DNA from: Conchocele bisecta
Lineage: Eukaryota; Mollusca; Bivalvia; Lucinida; Thyasiridae
Length of the DNA: 64,000 bases
Assembly: GCA_029237695.1 (NCBI GenBank)
Contig: CM055274.1
Span: 65,655,484-65,719,483 of the forward strand
Reading direction: 5' to 3'
Made by a program: the position numbers and the translations under genes
Notes under the pieces: generated by a model
Told to the model about the DNA's origin: nothing
Databases searched by the model: none
What the model saw: the letters and a program-made list of their open reading frames with translations, nothing else
Part shown: positions 56,018-64,000 of the stretch, piece by piece
How positions within the stretch are numbered: the stretch's first letter is position 1
Layout: each line of letters starts with the position of its first letter

Positions 56018-56669
56018 ATGAACGAATCACCATATCCAACTCTCAATACCACTCCACCAACACTGTATCCAATTGTCAATACCACTCCCCCAACACTATA
56101 TCCAATTAACGAAAGAAGTTCAGATTTTAGGTTGAATAATATCGTCGCTATGCAGGATATTTTAGTTAGAGAATGTGCAAATAGAAAAAAGACACGCTAA
56201 CAAATATAAGCGCGCGGCAAACATAGCTGAAGCATCTAGTACGGTTCTGGCAAGTGTTTCTGTGTTGTGTGGGGCGGGGACTGCTGCAACGCTATCTACA
56301 ATTGTAATGGTTCCACTTGCAGGGGTTTTGAGTGGAATTACCGTTTTATCTGGAACACTTTGTATGGTAATTAGGGCGGCGGGTGGAAAACTCGAGAAAA
56401 AAAGTAGAAAACATGATAGAATATCCGTTCTCGCTAGGTCTAAGAAAAATAGCATCGACGTTATGGTGTCCAAAGCGTTGGCCGATAAGAAAATATCAAA
56501 TTTAGAGTTTGAATCCGTGGTGGAAGAAATGGGGAGATATGAAGAATTAAAAAATGATATAAGGATCAAGGCGCGCGCCACCATGCCAAAAATTGAGTGT
56601 ACTGATTGGGATAAATTTAGGGTAAAACTTGGAAATAAAGTCGGAGGAAATGTTACAGCACCATTATAA
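56018..56669 (+). pseudogene. Polinton membrane protein, one frame shift
   Basis: The first part (56018-56200) has two NTTPPTLYPI repeats and then a helix with IVAMQDILVRECANRKK. A shift in the A run near 56190 leads to the second part, KYKRAANIAEASSTVLASVS, then LSTIVMVPLAGVLSGITVLS as a membrane hairpin. It is followed by KKSRKHDRISVLARSKKNSI and a charged helix ending at 56669. Proteins with this KKSRKHD...LA..K block and two membrane segments are common in invertebrate repeat-encoded proteins. A shift at an A run could be programmed or an error. Confidence 0.7.
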
Positions 56670-57162
56670 AATAATTTTTAAAAAAAAAATTTTTTCTTAA
56701 TTTTATAATTTTCCTATTTTTTTCAAAATTATATTGGTGCAGTAAACAATTTATTAATTAATTTTAGGAAAATTATTAACAATTAAAAAAAAAAAAAGTT
56801 TAGGTCTCACCGAGGCTCGAACCCGCGCCAGCAAAACCCTTCTGGGCCCATCCCACTAAGCCTTCGCTTTTTTAAATCTCTTCTCTTCTCGTTTTTTTTT
56901 TTTTTTTTGGCTTAGTGGGATGTGTCACGCTCACATCTCCTCCACCCCATCATTGGACCGATACCGCGGACCTCCTCCTCTTCATTACCTCCATCCGCTA
57001 TAATGTGTAGAGCGGCCAGAGTGAAGTACATGTGGCGAATTCATCTCACTGTTGAGATATTAGTGCCGGCGTCCCGACAATGAACTGTGTTTAGTTCTCG
57101 TATATAAACCTAAGTTTGTTTGTTGAAAATGAAAATATTATAAATAATTTTATTAAAATTAA
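56670..57162. other. Intergenic, hairpins and a tRNA-like box B
   Basis: This holds the TAATTTTATAATTTTCCTA motif also seen near 48690. On the minus strand, 56796-56864 contains GGTTCGAGCC (pol III box B) and GGCTTAGTGGGATG (box A-like). A perfect 14-bp inverted repeat, CATCCCACTAAGCC at 56852-56865 and GGCTTAGTGGGATG at 56909-56922, encloses a pyrimidine-rich loop of about 43 bp. I could not fold a canonical tRNA. A TATATAAA lies at 57101-57108. Confidence 0.5.
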
Positions 57163-57534
57163 TTAATTAGTTCTGTTCAATAATAATTTTTTCAATATCT
57201 TTATAAGCGATATCGTAGAAAGTATATTCGTAAATAAATCGTTGGGTTTTAACATTTTTATATAATACACCTTAGTTTCATATCCGATACGCATTATCCG
57301 TCTTAATGTTTGTATTTGCCTCTTGTATGGTTGACATAATTGTCGGTATACTATTGTAAATGCAACGTTTTTATCGGAGCGTAATAAATTACGCTGGTAT
57401 TTCATATATTCGATATCGCCTAGTGTTCTCATTTTATAGAATTTATATACAGGATTATAACCCCCATAAGATTCATAAATTTCTTCAACAGAGTTATTAA
57501 AAATTTTCAATTCCAATTGTATTGTATTATCCAT
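57163..57534 (-). CDS. Unknown Polinton protein, 123 residues (paralogue A)
   Basis: The intact frame MDNTIQLELKIFNNSVEEIY... contains GDIEYMKYQRNLLRSDKNVA, then YRQLCQPYKRQIQTLRRIMR. It shares the start, the central block and the YRQLC-type block with the adjacent gene at 57562-57952, so the pair arose by tandem duplication. Mostly helical, lysine and isoleucine rich, no membrane segment. The function is unknown. It lies near the right end, where Polintons often carry lineage-specific genes. Confidence 0.65.
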   Translation of the reverse strand: MDNTIQLELKIFNNSVEEIYESYGGYNPVYKFYKMRTLGDIEYMKYQRNLLRSDKNVAFTIVYRQLCQPYKRQIQTLRRIMRIGYETKVYYIKMLKPNDLFTNILSTISLIKILKKLLLNRTN

Positions 57535-57561
57535 TTTCTCTAATAGTTGTTTTTTTTCTGT

Positions 57562-57952
57562 TCAATAATTTCCAATTTCTTCTAATAATTTTCCAATTTC
57601 TTCGTTAAAAGTGATAATGTAGAAACGCATATCCGTAAACGAATCTTTGATTTTAAACTGTTTTATAAAATTAGTTTGATAATATTTCGGTAGTGTTTCT
57701 ACGATCCTATTGATCCTATTTAGTCGCTTCATTACATAAATTTGAGACTTATACCGGCGACATAATTGCCGGTTTAATATTGTAAATGCAAACGTTTTTA
57801 TCGCAGCGTAATAAATTACGCTGATATTTCATGTATTCGATACCACATAGTATTGTCATTTTACCGTGTTTTAATACTGTAGAAACAGCGGCGTAAAATT
57901 CTTCAGCAAGGTCATTATACAATTCCAATTCGTTGCGTATTTTATTATCCAT
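57562..57952 (-). pseudogene. Paralogue B of the tandem pair, one frame shift
   Basis: The start MDNKIRNELELYNDLAEEFY matches paralogue A, as does IEYMKYQRNLLRCDKNV. After one shift near 57770 the rest reads YKSQIYVMKRLNRINRIVET and FYIITFNEEIGKLLEEIGNY, with stop at 57562-57564. Divergence between the two copies is high while the central block is retained, which suggests selection. Unknown function. Confidence 0.65.
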
Positions 57953-58095
57953 TTTGTTATAATATTTTTATTATAACCTATTAAATTTATATGTTCAATT
58001 GGACGTGAAAAAAACATAAGGTATTTATGACACCAATATAATTGGACTACAATTCGACATCGTCAAAATAAATTAGCTATATTGGAGGAGAAAAA

Positions 58096-58334
58096 TTCCT
58101 TGTGCCCCCCCACAATTTCAATGCCCCAGATGCCCTTGTAAATTCGTTAGTGCCCAAACTCTTTGTAGACATAAGCAACTACGCTGCCCTGTGGCTACAG
58201 GTGAACGTGGTAGACTAGAGCTGGTAGAATTAGTTGCTGATCTACGGAATCAATTAGCTATATCGGAGGAGGAAAATATGGTGTTGGAATATAGACTATT
58301 GCGCGAGGACGCATTTAAATCGGAAACTTATTAG
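58096..58334 (+). pseudogene. C2H2 zinc-finger protein, right copy, 5'-truncated
   Basis: From the repeat boundary the frame encodes the second finger (CPRCPCKFVSAQTLCRH) and a full coiled-coil tail (LELVELVADLRNQLAISEEE and NMVLEYRLLREDAF) ending with TAG at 58332-58334. The first finger and start codon are missing because they lie outside the inverted repeat; upstream is an in-frame stop. It shows what the left copy's tail looked like before its two single-base insertions. Confidence 0.75.
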
Positions 58335-58681
58335 AATAAATTCATAAATTTACTGTCGTAAAAACATCATGTATTTATGACGAGATAAAAATAAATCCTT
58401 TTTAAGACTATTGTTTTATCTGTTCAATTGGACGTGAAAACAACATGATGTATTTATGACGAGACAAAAATAAATCCTTTTTAAGACTATAGTTTTATAT
58501 GTTCAATTGGACGTGAAAACAACATGATGTATTTATGACACACATTTTGGATTTTTGTGGTTGGTGGGAGACAATTTCCTCGTTAACCAATTTTTGCTTT
58601 TTAGGGGGTGGTGGGAGTAGTATATAGGGGTGGAAATGATGCCACCGTAGGTGGTATCATTTTGACTCCCTATATACTACT
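58096..58681 (-). repeat. Right terminal inverted repeat
   Basis: This mirrors 40496-41090. It ends ...TATATACTACT followed by GTTTT. It contains the same internal 84-bp-type direct repeat, three bases shorter at each CTCGT junction. Confidence 0.93.
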
Positions 58682-58686
58682 GTTTT
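58682..58686. repeat. Target duplication, right (GTTTT)
   Basis: The second copy of the 5-bp target duplication. Joined once with the left flank it keeps the gag reading frame. Confidence 0.85.
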
Positions 58687-58761
58687 GAAGGACTGGAACG
58701 CCCCTGGCAGATCTGGGCTTGACCAATTCATTTTGCGATAGTCTATACCGCCACCTTCCAT
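58682..58761 (-). pseudogene. LTR-retrotransposon gag-like gene, start
   Basis: On the minus strand an ATG at 58761 opens MEGGGIDYRKMNW, a start typical of invertebrate gypsy-type gag genes, and runs to the Polinton junction. The codon phase at the junction matches that of the part at 40267-40495 once a single GTTTT is counted. This is the empty-site evidence for the insertion. Confidence 0.8.
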
Positions 58762-59118
58762 CTTCTTAGAATGGATTTATTTGAGGGTATATGTTAAATA
58801 GATATTCTAGTATCTATCTGTCATTTTCTGACCTCAGATGTTGCTGACTTCCCGTGGATTCGGTTATATTATGACACCATGTAATGTTTGTTTACCACGA
58901 GACAAGAACGTTAACCCGGAAGTGACTATATTTACATTTAGAGGCATGAGATAAAACGTAGTACTAGGATCACAACGTGACCATATTACAATGTTAGCAC
59001 AATATATCACAAAACCCTTCTAAATTAAACACAGTGGGGTCCCCAGGGTTTATAGAGGTCTTACTGTAACTGGTGCTAAAGAACTCGCATATTTTCTGTG
59101 TTTTGTTTTGTTCTGATT
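58762..59118. other. Intergenic, nothing recognised
   Basis: Beyond the gag start no LTR or other feature is recognised. Confidence 0.4.
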
Positions 59119-59935
59119 AAGGGTACATGCCCACTCAGTAGGCACAAAATGTTCTTTATATCAGATACGTCATCTGGCAAAATAATCATTCATTCACCAT
59201 TGCCCCACGTGTTGGGTGGCATTGTTACACATTTCATATCGGACATAACTTTCTACACTGCTATCAGGGGCGATAACCGTGTTGCCTTAAACTGTTGGCG
59301 GACATTGCTATTTTTTCTCTGTATTTATTTTTTAATGTGCAATGATCATACTTTATAATCTGTCGAAAAAAAAAATGTTCAGGTGACGCATTTAATTAGT
59401 ATAAATAATTAAAAAATATCATGCCTCATTTGCATTAGGAAAATAGCCTGATACCACCGCGCGTCAGTATCATTAAAATAAACATTACTAAATTATTATA
59501 TCTGTAGAGCGGGCATTGGTATTTTTTAGAACTGGTGGACTAGTGACACAATCATACACTTATTTAATTCCTATAAAGAACAGTTTGTGTCTACTGAGTG
59601 GGCATTAGTAGGCACAAACTGTTCTTTATATGAAAAAATAATATTTACGACAGATTATAAGGTAGGATCATTGCCAATCGAAAGGTGAATACGGAGAATA
59701 GGTGGTAATGTCCGTTGGCATTTTCAGGAAACACGCCCCTGATATCAGTGTGGAAATTTACTTCTGATATGGAGTGTATAATTGTGCCAGTCAGTGCGTG
59801 GGGTGATGGTGAATGCATGTTTAAGTTGACAGAAAATGTGATATAAAGAGCAGTTTTTGCCTATTGCGTGGGCATGTACCTTTAATTCCTAATAAGAACA
59901 TTTTGTGCTTACTCAGTGGGTATGCACCTATAAGG
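59119..59935. mobile_element. Nested foldback repeats
   Basis: The word GGGTACATGCCCACTCAGTA followed by GGCACAAAATGTTCTTTAT opens at 59122. Its inverted forms occur at about 59575 (AAAGAACAGTTTGTGTCTAC), 59850 and 59893, and a direct form at 59606. This gives two or more foldback copies, one of about 485 bp and one of about 330 bp, laid end to end. No coding capacity. Confidence 0.6.
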
Positions 59936-59944
59936 AAATCAAAT

Positions 59945-60260
59945 AAAGACATGTGACCAGTGTAGCCCAAAACAGCATGGGAAACAGCGCAATCAAGTTA
60001 TAGAATCTTCGCCACATGAGATATGTGGTTATGACTGGAGAAATGGGGCGTATAGGTTTTGCGACCAGTGTAGATCCAGAACAGACTGTGCATCCGCGCA
60101 GTCTGATCGGGATCTGCACTGTTCGCCATTCCATAACTGAAACACCCGTCATTTTTCTAGCAATTAATATAGATCGCTATCAGGCTACATGGTTGTACTA
60201 TTTGATCAGGAGCTATACTGGTCATAAATGCAATAAGCCCCATTTATCCCGCCAAAGCCT
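59945..60260. repeat. Dispersed bivalve-type repeat
   Basis: GCGACCAGTGTAGATCCAGA, GCATCCGCGCAGTCTGATCG and GATCAGGAGCTATACTGGTC are words shared with 28060, 29885 and 32790. The GCGCAGTCTGATC and GACCAGTGTAG words are arranged as imperfect palindromes. The open frame at 60016-60453 crosses this repeat and has no support. Confidence 0.6.
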
Positions 60261-60609
60261 CAGACCCGTGATTATCCCTTGTTATGCTGAGGATACGCCA
60301 TTACGCCTAAATATTGTCCTTCTATGCGCTCAGAAGTATATGTCGCGACCACCATTTGAACCCTCTCGTCGAGACGGTTCTAATGAGTCGTCACAACATA
60401 TACTTTCATTGAGAAATAATAATACATTTCATATCCGTAAACGTGTATTGTGAAAGGAATGGGTTACACAGTCGAACCTCTTTATAGAGGACACAGAGAA
60501 ATGTTAGTTCTGCATAATTTTGATCGGGTTCAATGCCACTTATTCCTGATCATAATGTATGTTCATGATCACAAAGCACCCGCGTGTTTCTTGAAGTAGT
60601 CATCTCTCT

Positions 60610-60685
60610 ATTTTACAATGGAACCTCTCTAAATCGGACACCCTGGGGACCTCCCAGGGTGTCCGGTTTCGAGCGTGTCCACTGT
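60610..60685. mobile_element. Palindromic MITE fragment
   Basis: GGACACCCTGGGGACC and its complement-like GGTGTCCGGTTTCGAG flank a CTCCCAGG centre, preceded by AACCTCTCTAAATC. It resembles short palindromic elements but has no clear target duplication. Confidence 0.45.
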
Positions 60686-60763
60686 ATAAGCATTCCCACC
60701 AGTGCATGCGCCTGTAAAAGGAGAAATTGGGCTTGTGATCTCTGCCGCCTGTGTATAGACCCT

Positions 60764-61015
60764 GGGGGCCGTTTCGCTGAACTTCGTGCGACTGGAATGT
60801 TCGTAAGTGCAAATTTGGGATCGTCTGGAAATTTAAATTGGTGGATTTACATTTATTGAGCATAGGCTGCATGTGCAGCCTATGCTCAATAAATGTAAAT
60901 CCAATAATTGTTTTCAAGAAAACATTGTTAATGTGAAATTTACAGACTGTCATAGTTTTGCACTTACGAACGTTTTGGTCGTGCGGAGTTTAGTGAAACG
61001 GGCCCTGATCGGTAT
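60764..61015. mobile_element. Foldback MITE with a 29-bp perfect central palindrome
   Basis: The outer arms are GGGCCGTTTCGCTGAACTTC with GAATGTTCGTAAGTGCAAA and their diverged complements ending GAAACGGGCCC. At the centre, 60843-60871 and 60874-60902 are perfect complements with a 2-bp spacer. No clear target duplication. The outer arms are diverged while the centre is perfect. Confidence 0.75.
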
Positions 61016-61113
61016 ACGCATCATTGATGGAATTGTATCAAGAACACAAGCGAACAATTTAAATATGGGATTTTACTGATCAGGAGCTACACTGGTGAAC
61101 GAGTTCCAATGTA

Positions 61114-62041
61114 CGGAGCCCCGCAGGGGACGTAGAATATATTTTATTATTACACTCTTGCAAATTATTTGCACGGGTTTCGCTATGAGAGAAAATCCGT
61201 TATCAACTCCTTACAAATAATACACCGTGAAGAGAACACCCGTAATTGCGCGCCTGTTTTCTTGGAAACCACGAGCTACCATGCAAAATGTTCATTTTTT
61301 ATTACTGTCAAAATGAAGTTATTTGAACATTTGGAAAGGGTCTCTACTAATCTAGAATGTTAATGTGATGAACACATTCCAAACATGCACTCAAATATAT
61401 CTGGTTCATAGAAACAGCTGCGTAATTTGGATTTCAAAAAATTTACATGACGTCACATTTGACGTCAAAACGCGGGAATAACACGTCATGTCAAAAATAG
61501 ACTAAATGTGCATATGTATCTGCCGTGGAAGTGTAATAAATAGGATATTCCGTCGTACATGTTTCAATAGCGGAAATAATACACTCGTGTCCGTCGGCGT
61601 CCGTGCAAGCAACTCGTTCGCTACGCTCACTCGTTGCTTACGTGGAAGCCGACGCAAACTCGTGTATTAGTTCCCGCTATTCAAAATGTACGATAGAATA
61701 TCCTCTATTTAATTCCTTCCCACAAGTTAACAATTCGTTCCCACGAGTTAACAATTCATTCCCTCAATTTAGCAATTCGTTCCCACGATATAACAATTCG
61801 TTCCCACGATATAACAATTCGTTCCCGTAGAAACAAATTGTTACTTCGTGGAAACAAATTGCTAAATTGAGGGAGCGAATTGTTATATCGTGGGAACGAA
61901 TTGTTATATCGTGGGAGCGAATTGTTATATCGTGGGAACGAATTGTTAATTCGAGGGAACGAATTGTTAAATTGAGGGAACGAATTGTTATTTCGTGGGA
62001 ACGAATTAATAAAAAAAAGTCATGTCCTCTGCGGGGCTCCG
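61114..62041. mobile_element. TA-flanked element filled with palindromic minisatellite
   Basis: The ends CGGAGCCCCGCAGGGGAC and GTCCTCTGCGGGGCTCCG are inverted, flanked by TA (61112-61113 and 62042-62043), so this is a mariner-type non-autonomous element. Inside, 61540-61712 is a foldback region with AATAGGATATTCCGTCGTAC. Then 61715-61830 has about five 21-bp units of AACAATTCGTTCCCACGAT, and 61850-62010 has the same unit inverted. The repeated NSFPRYN peptides are translations of the minisatellite. Confidence 0.85.
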
Positions 62042-62043
62042 TA

Positions 62044-62643
62044 CCAAATGTACATTTCGAGGAGGGATTCATATTGTCAACTATACTAAACTAAATCACG
62101 AACGCAGTCCACAATTTCTACATATCTTATATTTTATTTTCTACACACATCCATCGCTATATAACGTAGAGATGTATGGTGTCATTATTTGTATGAATTA
62201 TTTACATTCTCTTACTTTCCTATTTATTGTCATCATCGTAATTATTTTCGTCACTCTTTGTCTATTTATTGTTCGTTGTTTCTTACAAATGGAAAAATTT
62301 GTGTTTTATACACGTGGTATTTATACGTCCAATCCATCTATTTTATGTTTCTGTCTCTTGTGTTAATATTCTCTCTGACATTATGCACGTGTGTGCATTC
62401 GTATTCACATCTGTCGGAATGTTGTTGGTTCGTCTTTGGAATCTTTGTTCCGTCAAACATCCGGCACCTGTGTCCTGGTTTATCTGTTCACGGTTTCTTG
62501 TGTGACAGTGGTATATAATCACTTGTTGAATATTTGATGAAATTACGACTGTTCTTCCGCGGACAAATGTTCCTTTGTTCTGTTCATGTTTTCAGCTGAT
62601 ACGTTTGCAGTTGATTTGCCAACTCGTCAATAAATATATGTAC

Positions 62644-62674
<31 letters not shown>

Positions 62675-62934
62675 TATATGGTTACTAATGTGGCATTTTT
62701 ATGTACCTTCAAATGATATCTTGATCGGCACGTGCGTTTTGCTTAAGATAAAAGGTAAATACATGTACTATGGCAAATCATACATGTTGTCTAATACATT
62801 TTACATCAATGTATTGTATATTGCATTGCAAATAATGGTATTCTCCTTGTTTCCATGAGAAAGCGACATTTGCCGACGATATGATGCGCCATCTGCATCG
62901 CCATTTTCAGTGTTTGTTTTCTTTCTCGTCCTGG
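62044..62934. other. Gene-free region with an A run
   Basis: Hydrophobic overlapping open frames at 62022-62518 lack support. A run of about 28 A lies at 62643-62670, followed by TATATATATATGG; it may be a retroposon tail with no recognisable body. Nothing else seen. Confidence 0.4.
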
Positions 62935-63130
62935 GGCCCATTTCACTAACGAACTAAGCAAGTACTTTTGTCATAAGTTATAGCTTAAGTCCAGAGTACG
63001 TGCTTAGTCCGTTTCACAAAACATCATAGCAAGAACGACAATCGAAATTTACGATGGAAAACTAAGACAGGTAGCTAGCAGTCTTAAGTTATAACTTAAA
63101 TATTTAAGTCGGAACTTATGAAATAAGCAA
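62935..63130. mobile_element. Degenerate MITE (GGGCCC...TTTCAC family)
   Basis: GGGGCCCATTTCACTAACG resembles the end of the element at 60764-61015. Internal TAAGTTATAGCTTAAGT and TAAGTTATAACTTAAATATT palindromes are present. The right end is unclear. Confidence 0.45.
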
Positions 63131-63271
63131 ATATGGATGCCCCCATTTGAGCCGAGGTGGAGAAAACAATTCACTGACAGCAGGTAAATGTTCAGTTCAT
63201 ACGTACTATTTTAGCAATTATCTGCCATATAAACCATATATGCTTACATATAGATAGCCACACCTTTGCTA

Positions 63272-64000
63272 TACTCAACAAAACTAGAAACGTCCCTGTT
63301 TTATAGCCGGTGTAGCTCTGTCTATGTATGTACCACATGTTCAAAGTACATGTATTTTAAACCGTGGCGATGTTCAGAATACGATCGTGTAGAGTTTAGC
63401 CGATACACACGGTTTACATAGCGGCCAGTGACCGGAACGTTGATTTCCACTTTTTGCACGTGCACGCTATACTTGTCATCGATAAGGTGATTCAGTTCAT
63501 GTCGTACCATTCATGCGATAGGGGCTATTCGGAAAATTAAAAAACTTTTTTAATTTTTCCCTCCCTGTTTTCGATATGCCACGGCTTTCCGAAAACGAGC
63601 GAAATCAGGCAATTGGGATGCTTGCGGGTGGGATGGCCGCCAGGGCGGTCGCGCCTCGGTTTGGTTGCTGTCGGAAGGCGATTGATCGTCTTGCAGCCCG
63701 GTACCAGCAGACTGGGGCTGTTCACGACCGGCAGCGACCTGGTAGGCCTCGTGTAACGACGGCTAGAGCCGATCGTTACATTACGTTGACGCACTTACGT
63801 CAACGTCGATTGGCAGCCACAGTCACTGCTAGGCGATACGGTGTCTCAGGGCAGACCATTCGCAACCGGTTACGTCGTAACGCCCAACCAATCCGGGCAC
63901 GCCGCCCGTACACTGGTCAGATAATGACCCAACGTCACGGTGCTGCCAGACTGTTATGGGCGCTACGTCATCTGAACTGGAGAAGGGCTGACTGGAACCG
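63272..64000 (+). mobile_element. Tc1-like element, 5' part, runs off the window
   Basis: TA at 63270-63271 precedes TACTCAACAAAACTAGAAAC, the same terminus as at 33736. The 5' region of about 300 bp precedes the transposase ATG. The 3' end is outside the window. Confidence 0.88.
63576..64000 (+). CDS. Tc1-like transposase, N-terminal part, open frame
   Basis: The frame is open from ATG 63576 to the last base (141 codons) with no shift or stop. It begins MPRLSENERNQAIGMLAGG and has the two helix-turn-helix units of the paired-like DNA-binding domain: GCCRKAIDRLAARYQQTG, then ARRYGVSGQTIRNRLRR, joined by a DRQRPGRPRVTT linker with the GRPR AT-hook-like motif. It is followed by GAARLLWALRHLNWRRADW, which leads into the catalytic domain beyond the window. 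GC-rich compared with the surround, so probably a young copy. Open frames on the opposite strand are shadows. Confidence 0.92.
   Translation, partial: MPRLSENERNQAIGMLAGGMAARAVAPRFGCCRKAIDRLAARYQQTGAVHDRQRPGRPRVTTARADRYITLTHLRQRRLAATVTARRYGVSGQTIRNRLRRNAQPIRARRPYTGQIMTQRHGAARLLWALRHLNWRRADWN

Larger units (their letters stand above)
40496..58681. mobile_element. Polinton/Maverick element, 18,186 bp
   Basis: The element is bounded by about 590-bp terminal inverted repeats beginning AGTAGTATA and flanked by GTTTT. Its content is diagnostic: a family B DNA polymerase of the protein-primed type, a retroviral-like integrase, an FtsK/HerA-type packaging ATPase and a double jelly-roll major capsid protein, with several small Polinton-typical proteins. 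Gene order from left: zinc finger (-), polymerase (+), integrase to capsid block (-), large membrane protein (+), two unknown genes (-), jelly-roll, fibre and membrane genes (+), tandem paralogues (-), and a truncated zinc finger (+). Most genes contain frame shifts. An adenain-type protease was not found. Confidence 0.96.

Noticed and set aside
56796..56870. Canonical tRNA gene
   Set aside because: Box A and box B-like sequences are present, but I could not form a proper acceptor stem, D arm and anticodon arm.
61603..62094. Repeat proteins with NSFPRYN or RERIVISWE units
   Set aside because: They are translations of an inverted 21-bp minisatellite on both strands.
62022..62518. Overlapping hydrophobic open frames
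   Set aside because: All three frames are open over AT-rich sequence with no conserved motif.
63537..63794. Minus-strand 85-codon open frame
   Set aside because: It is the antisense of an intact Tc1 transposase frame.

Overview
The window looks like a transposon-rich, largely intergenic stretch of an animal genome, most likely a bivalve mollusc. The reasons are low GC with long simple-sequence runs, a spliced transposase-derived gene with GT..AG introns, many classes of eukaryotic transposable element, and dispersed repeats (about 28060, 29885, 32790 and 59945) of a kind I associate with bivalve genomes. The species is inferred, not proven. I see no rRNA gene, no canonical tRNA gene, no CRISPR array and no clearly intact host gene. 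One short candidate host exon is at 22833-22901.

The main content is one Polinton (Maverick) element at 40496-58681, 18.2 kb long. It has about 590 bp terminal inverted repeats beginning AGTAGTATA, and it is flanked by a GTTTT duplication. It inserted into the gag-like gene of an LTR retrotransposon; the pieces lie at 40267-40495 and 58682-58761 and share a reading frame across the duplication. It carries a protein-primed family B DNA polymerase (+), a retroviral-type integrase (-), a packaging ATPase (-), a double jelly-roll major capsid protein (-), a probable jelly-roll minor capsid protein (+), a fibre-like protein with about 50-residue repeats (+), a C2H2 zinc-finger protein partly inside the inverted repeats, a tandem pair of unknown genes, and several small membrane or unknown proteins. 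I found no adenain-type protease. Most genes are broken by one-base shifts although the two terminal repeats are almost identical, so either recent decay or indel errors in the assembly should be considered.

Layout of the rest. 1-1560: AT-rich arrays. 4421-5990: a 168-bp satellite carrying a TA-flanked MITE. 6169-15590: a 9.4 kb segment bounded by 0.8-1.0 kb inverted repeats, holding 150-bp and 401-bp repeats, a fragment of a PIN-like/CXC transposon gene and a fragment of a second Polinton. 15740-17040: a LINE split by a hAT-like element. 17684-21447: a larger copy of the PIN-like/CXC gene, itself interrupted. 22539-26057: a palindromic MITE, the candidate exon, and a MULE transposon with spliced exons. 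26890-38540: MITEs, SINE-like copies, LINE remnants, Tc1 elements and tandem repeats. 38550-40266: an L1-like 3' end with an A-rich tail. 58762-64000: foldback MITEs, a palindromic minisatellite element and the open 5' half of a Tc1 element running off the window.

Several insertions carry their own control inside the window: the empty site, the second repeat arm or the host frame is visible. The order of insertion can therefore be read directly.
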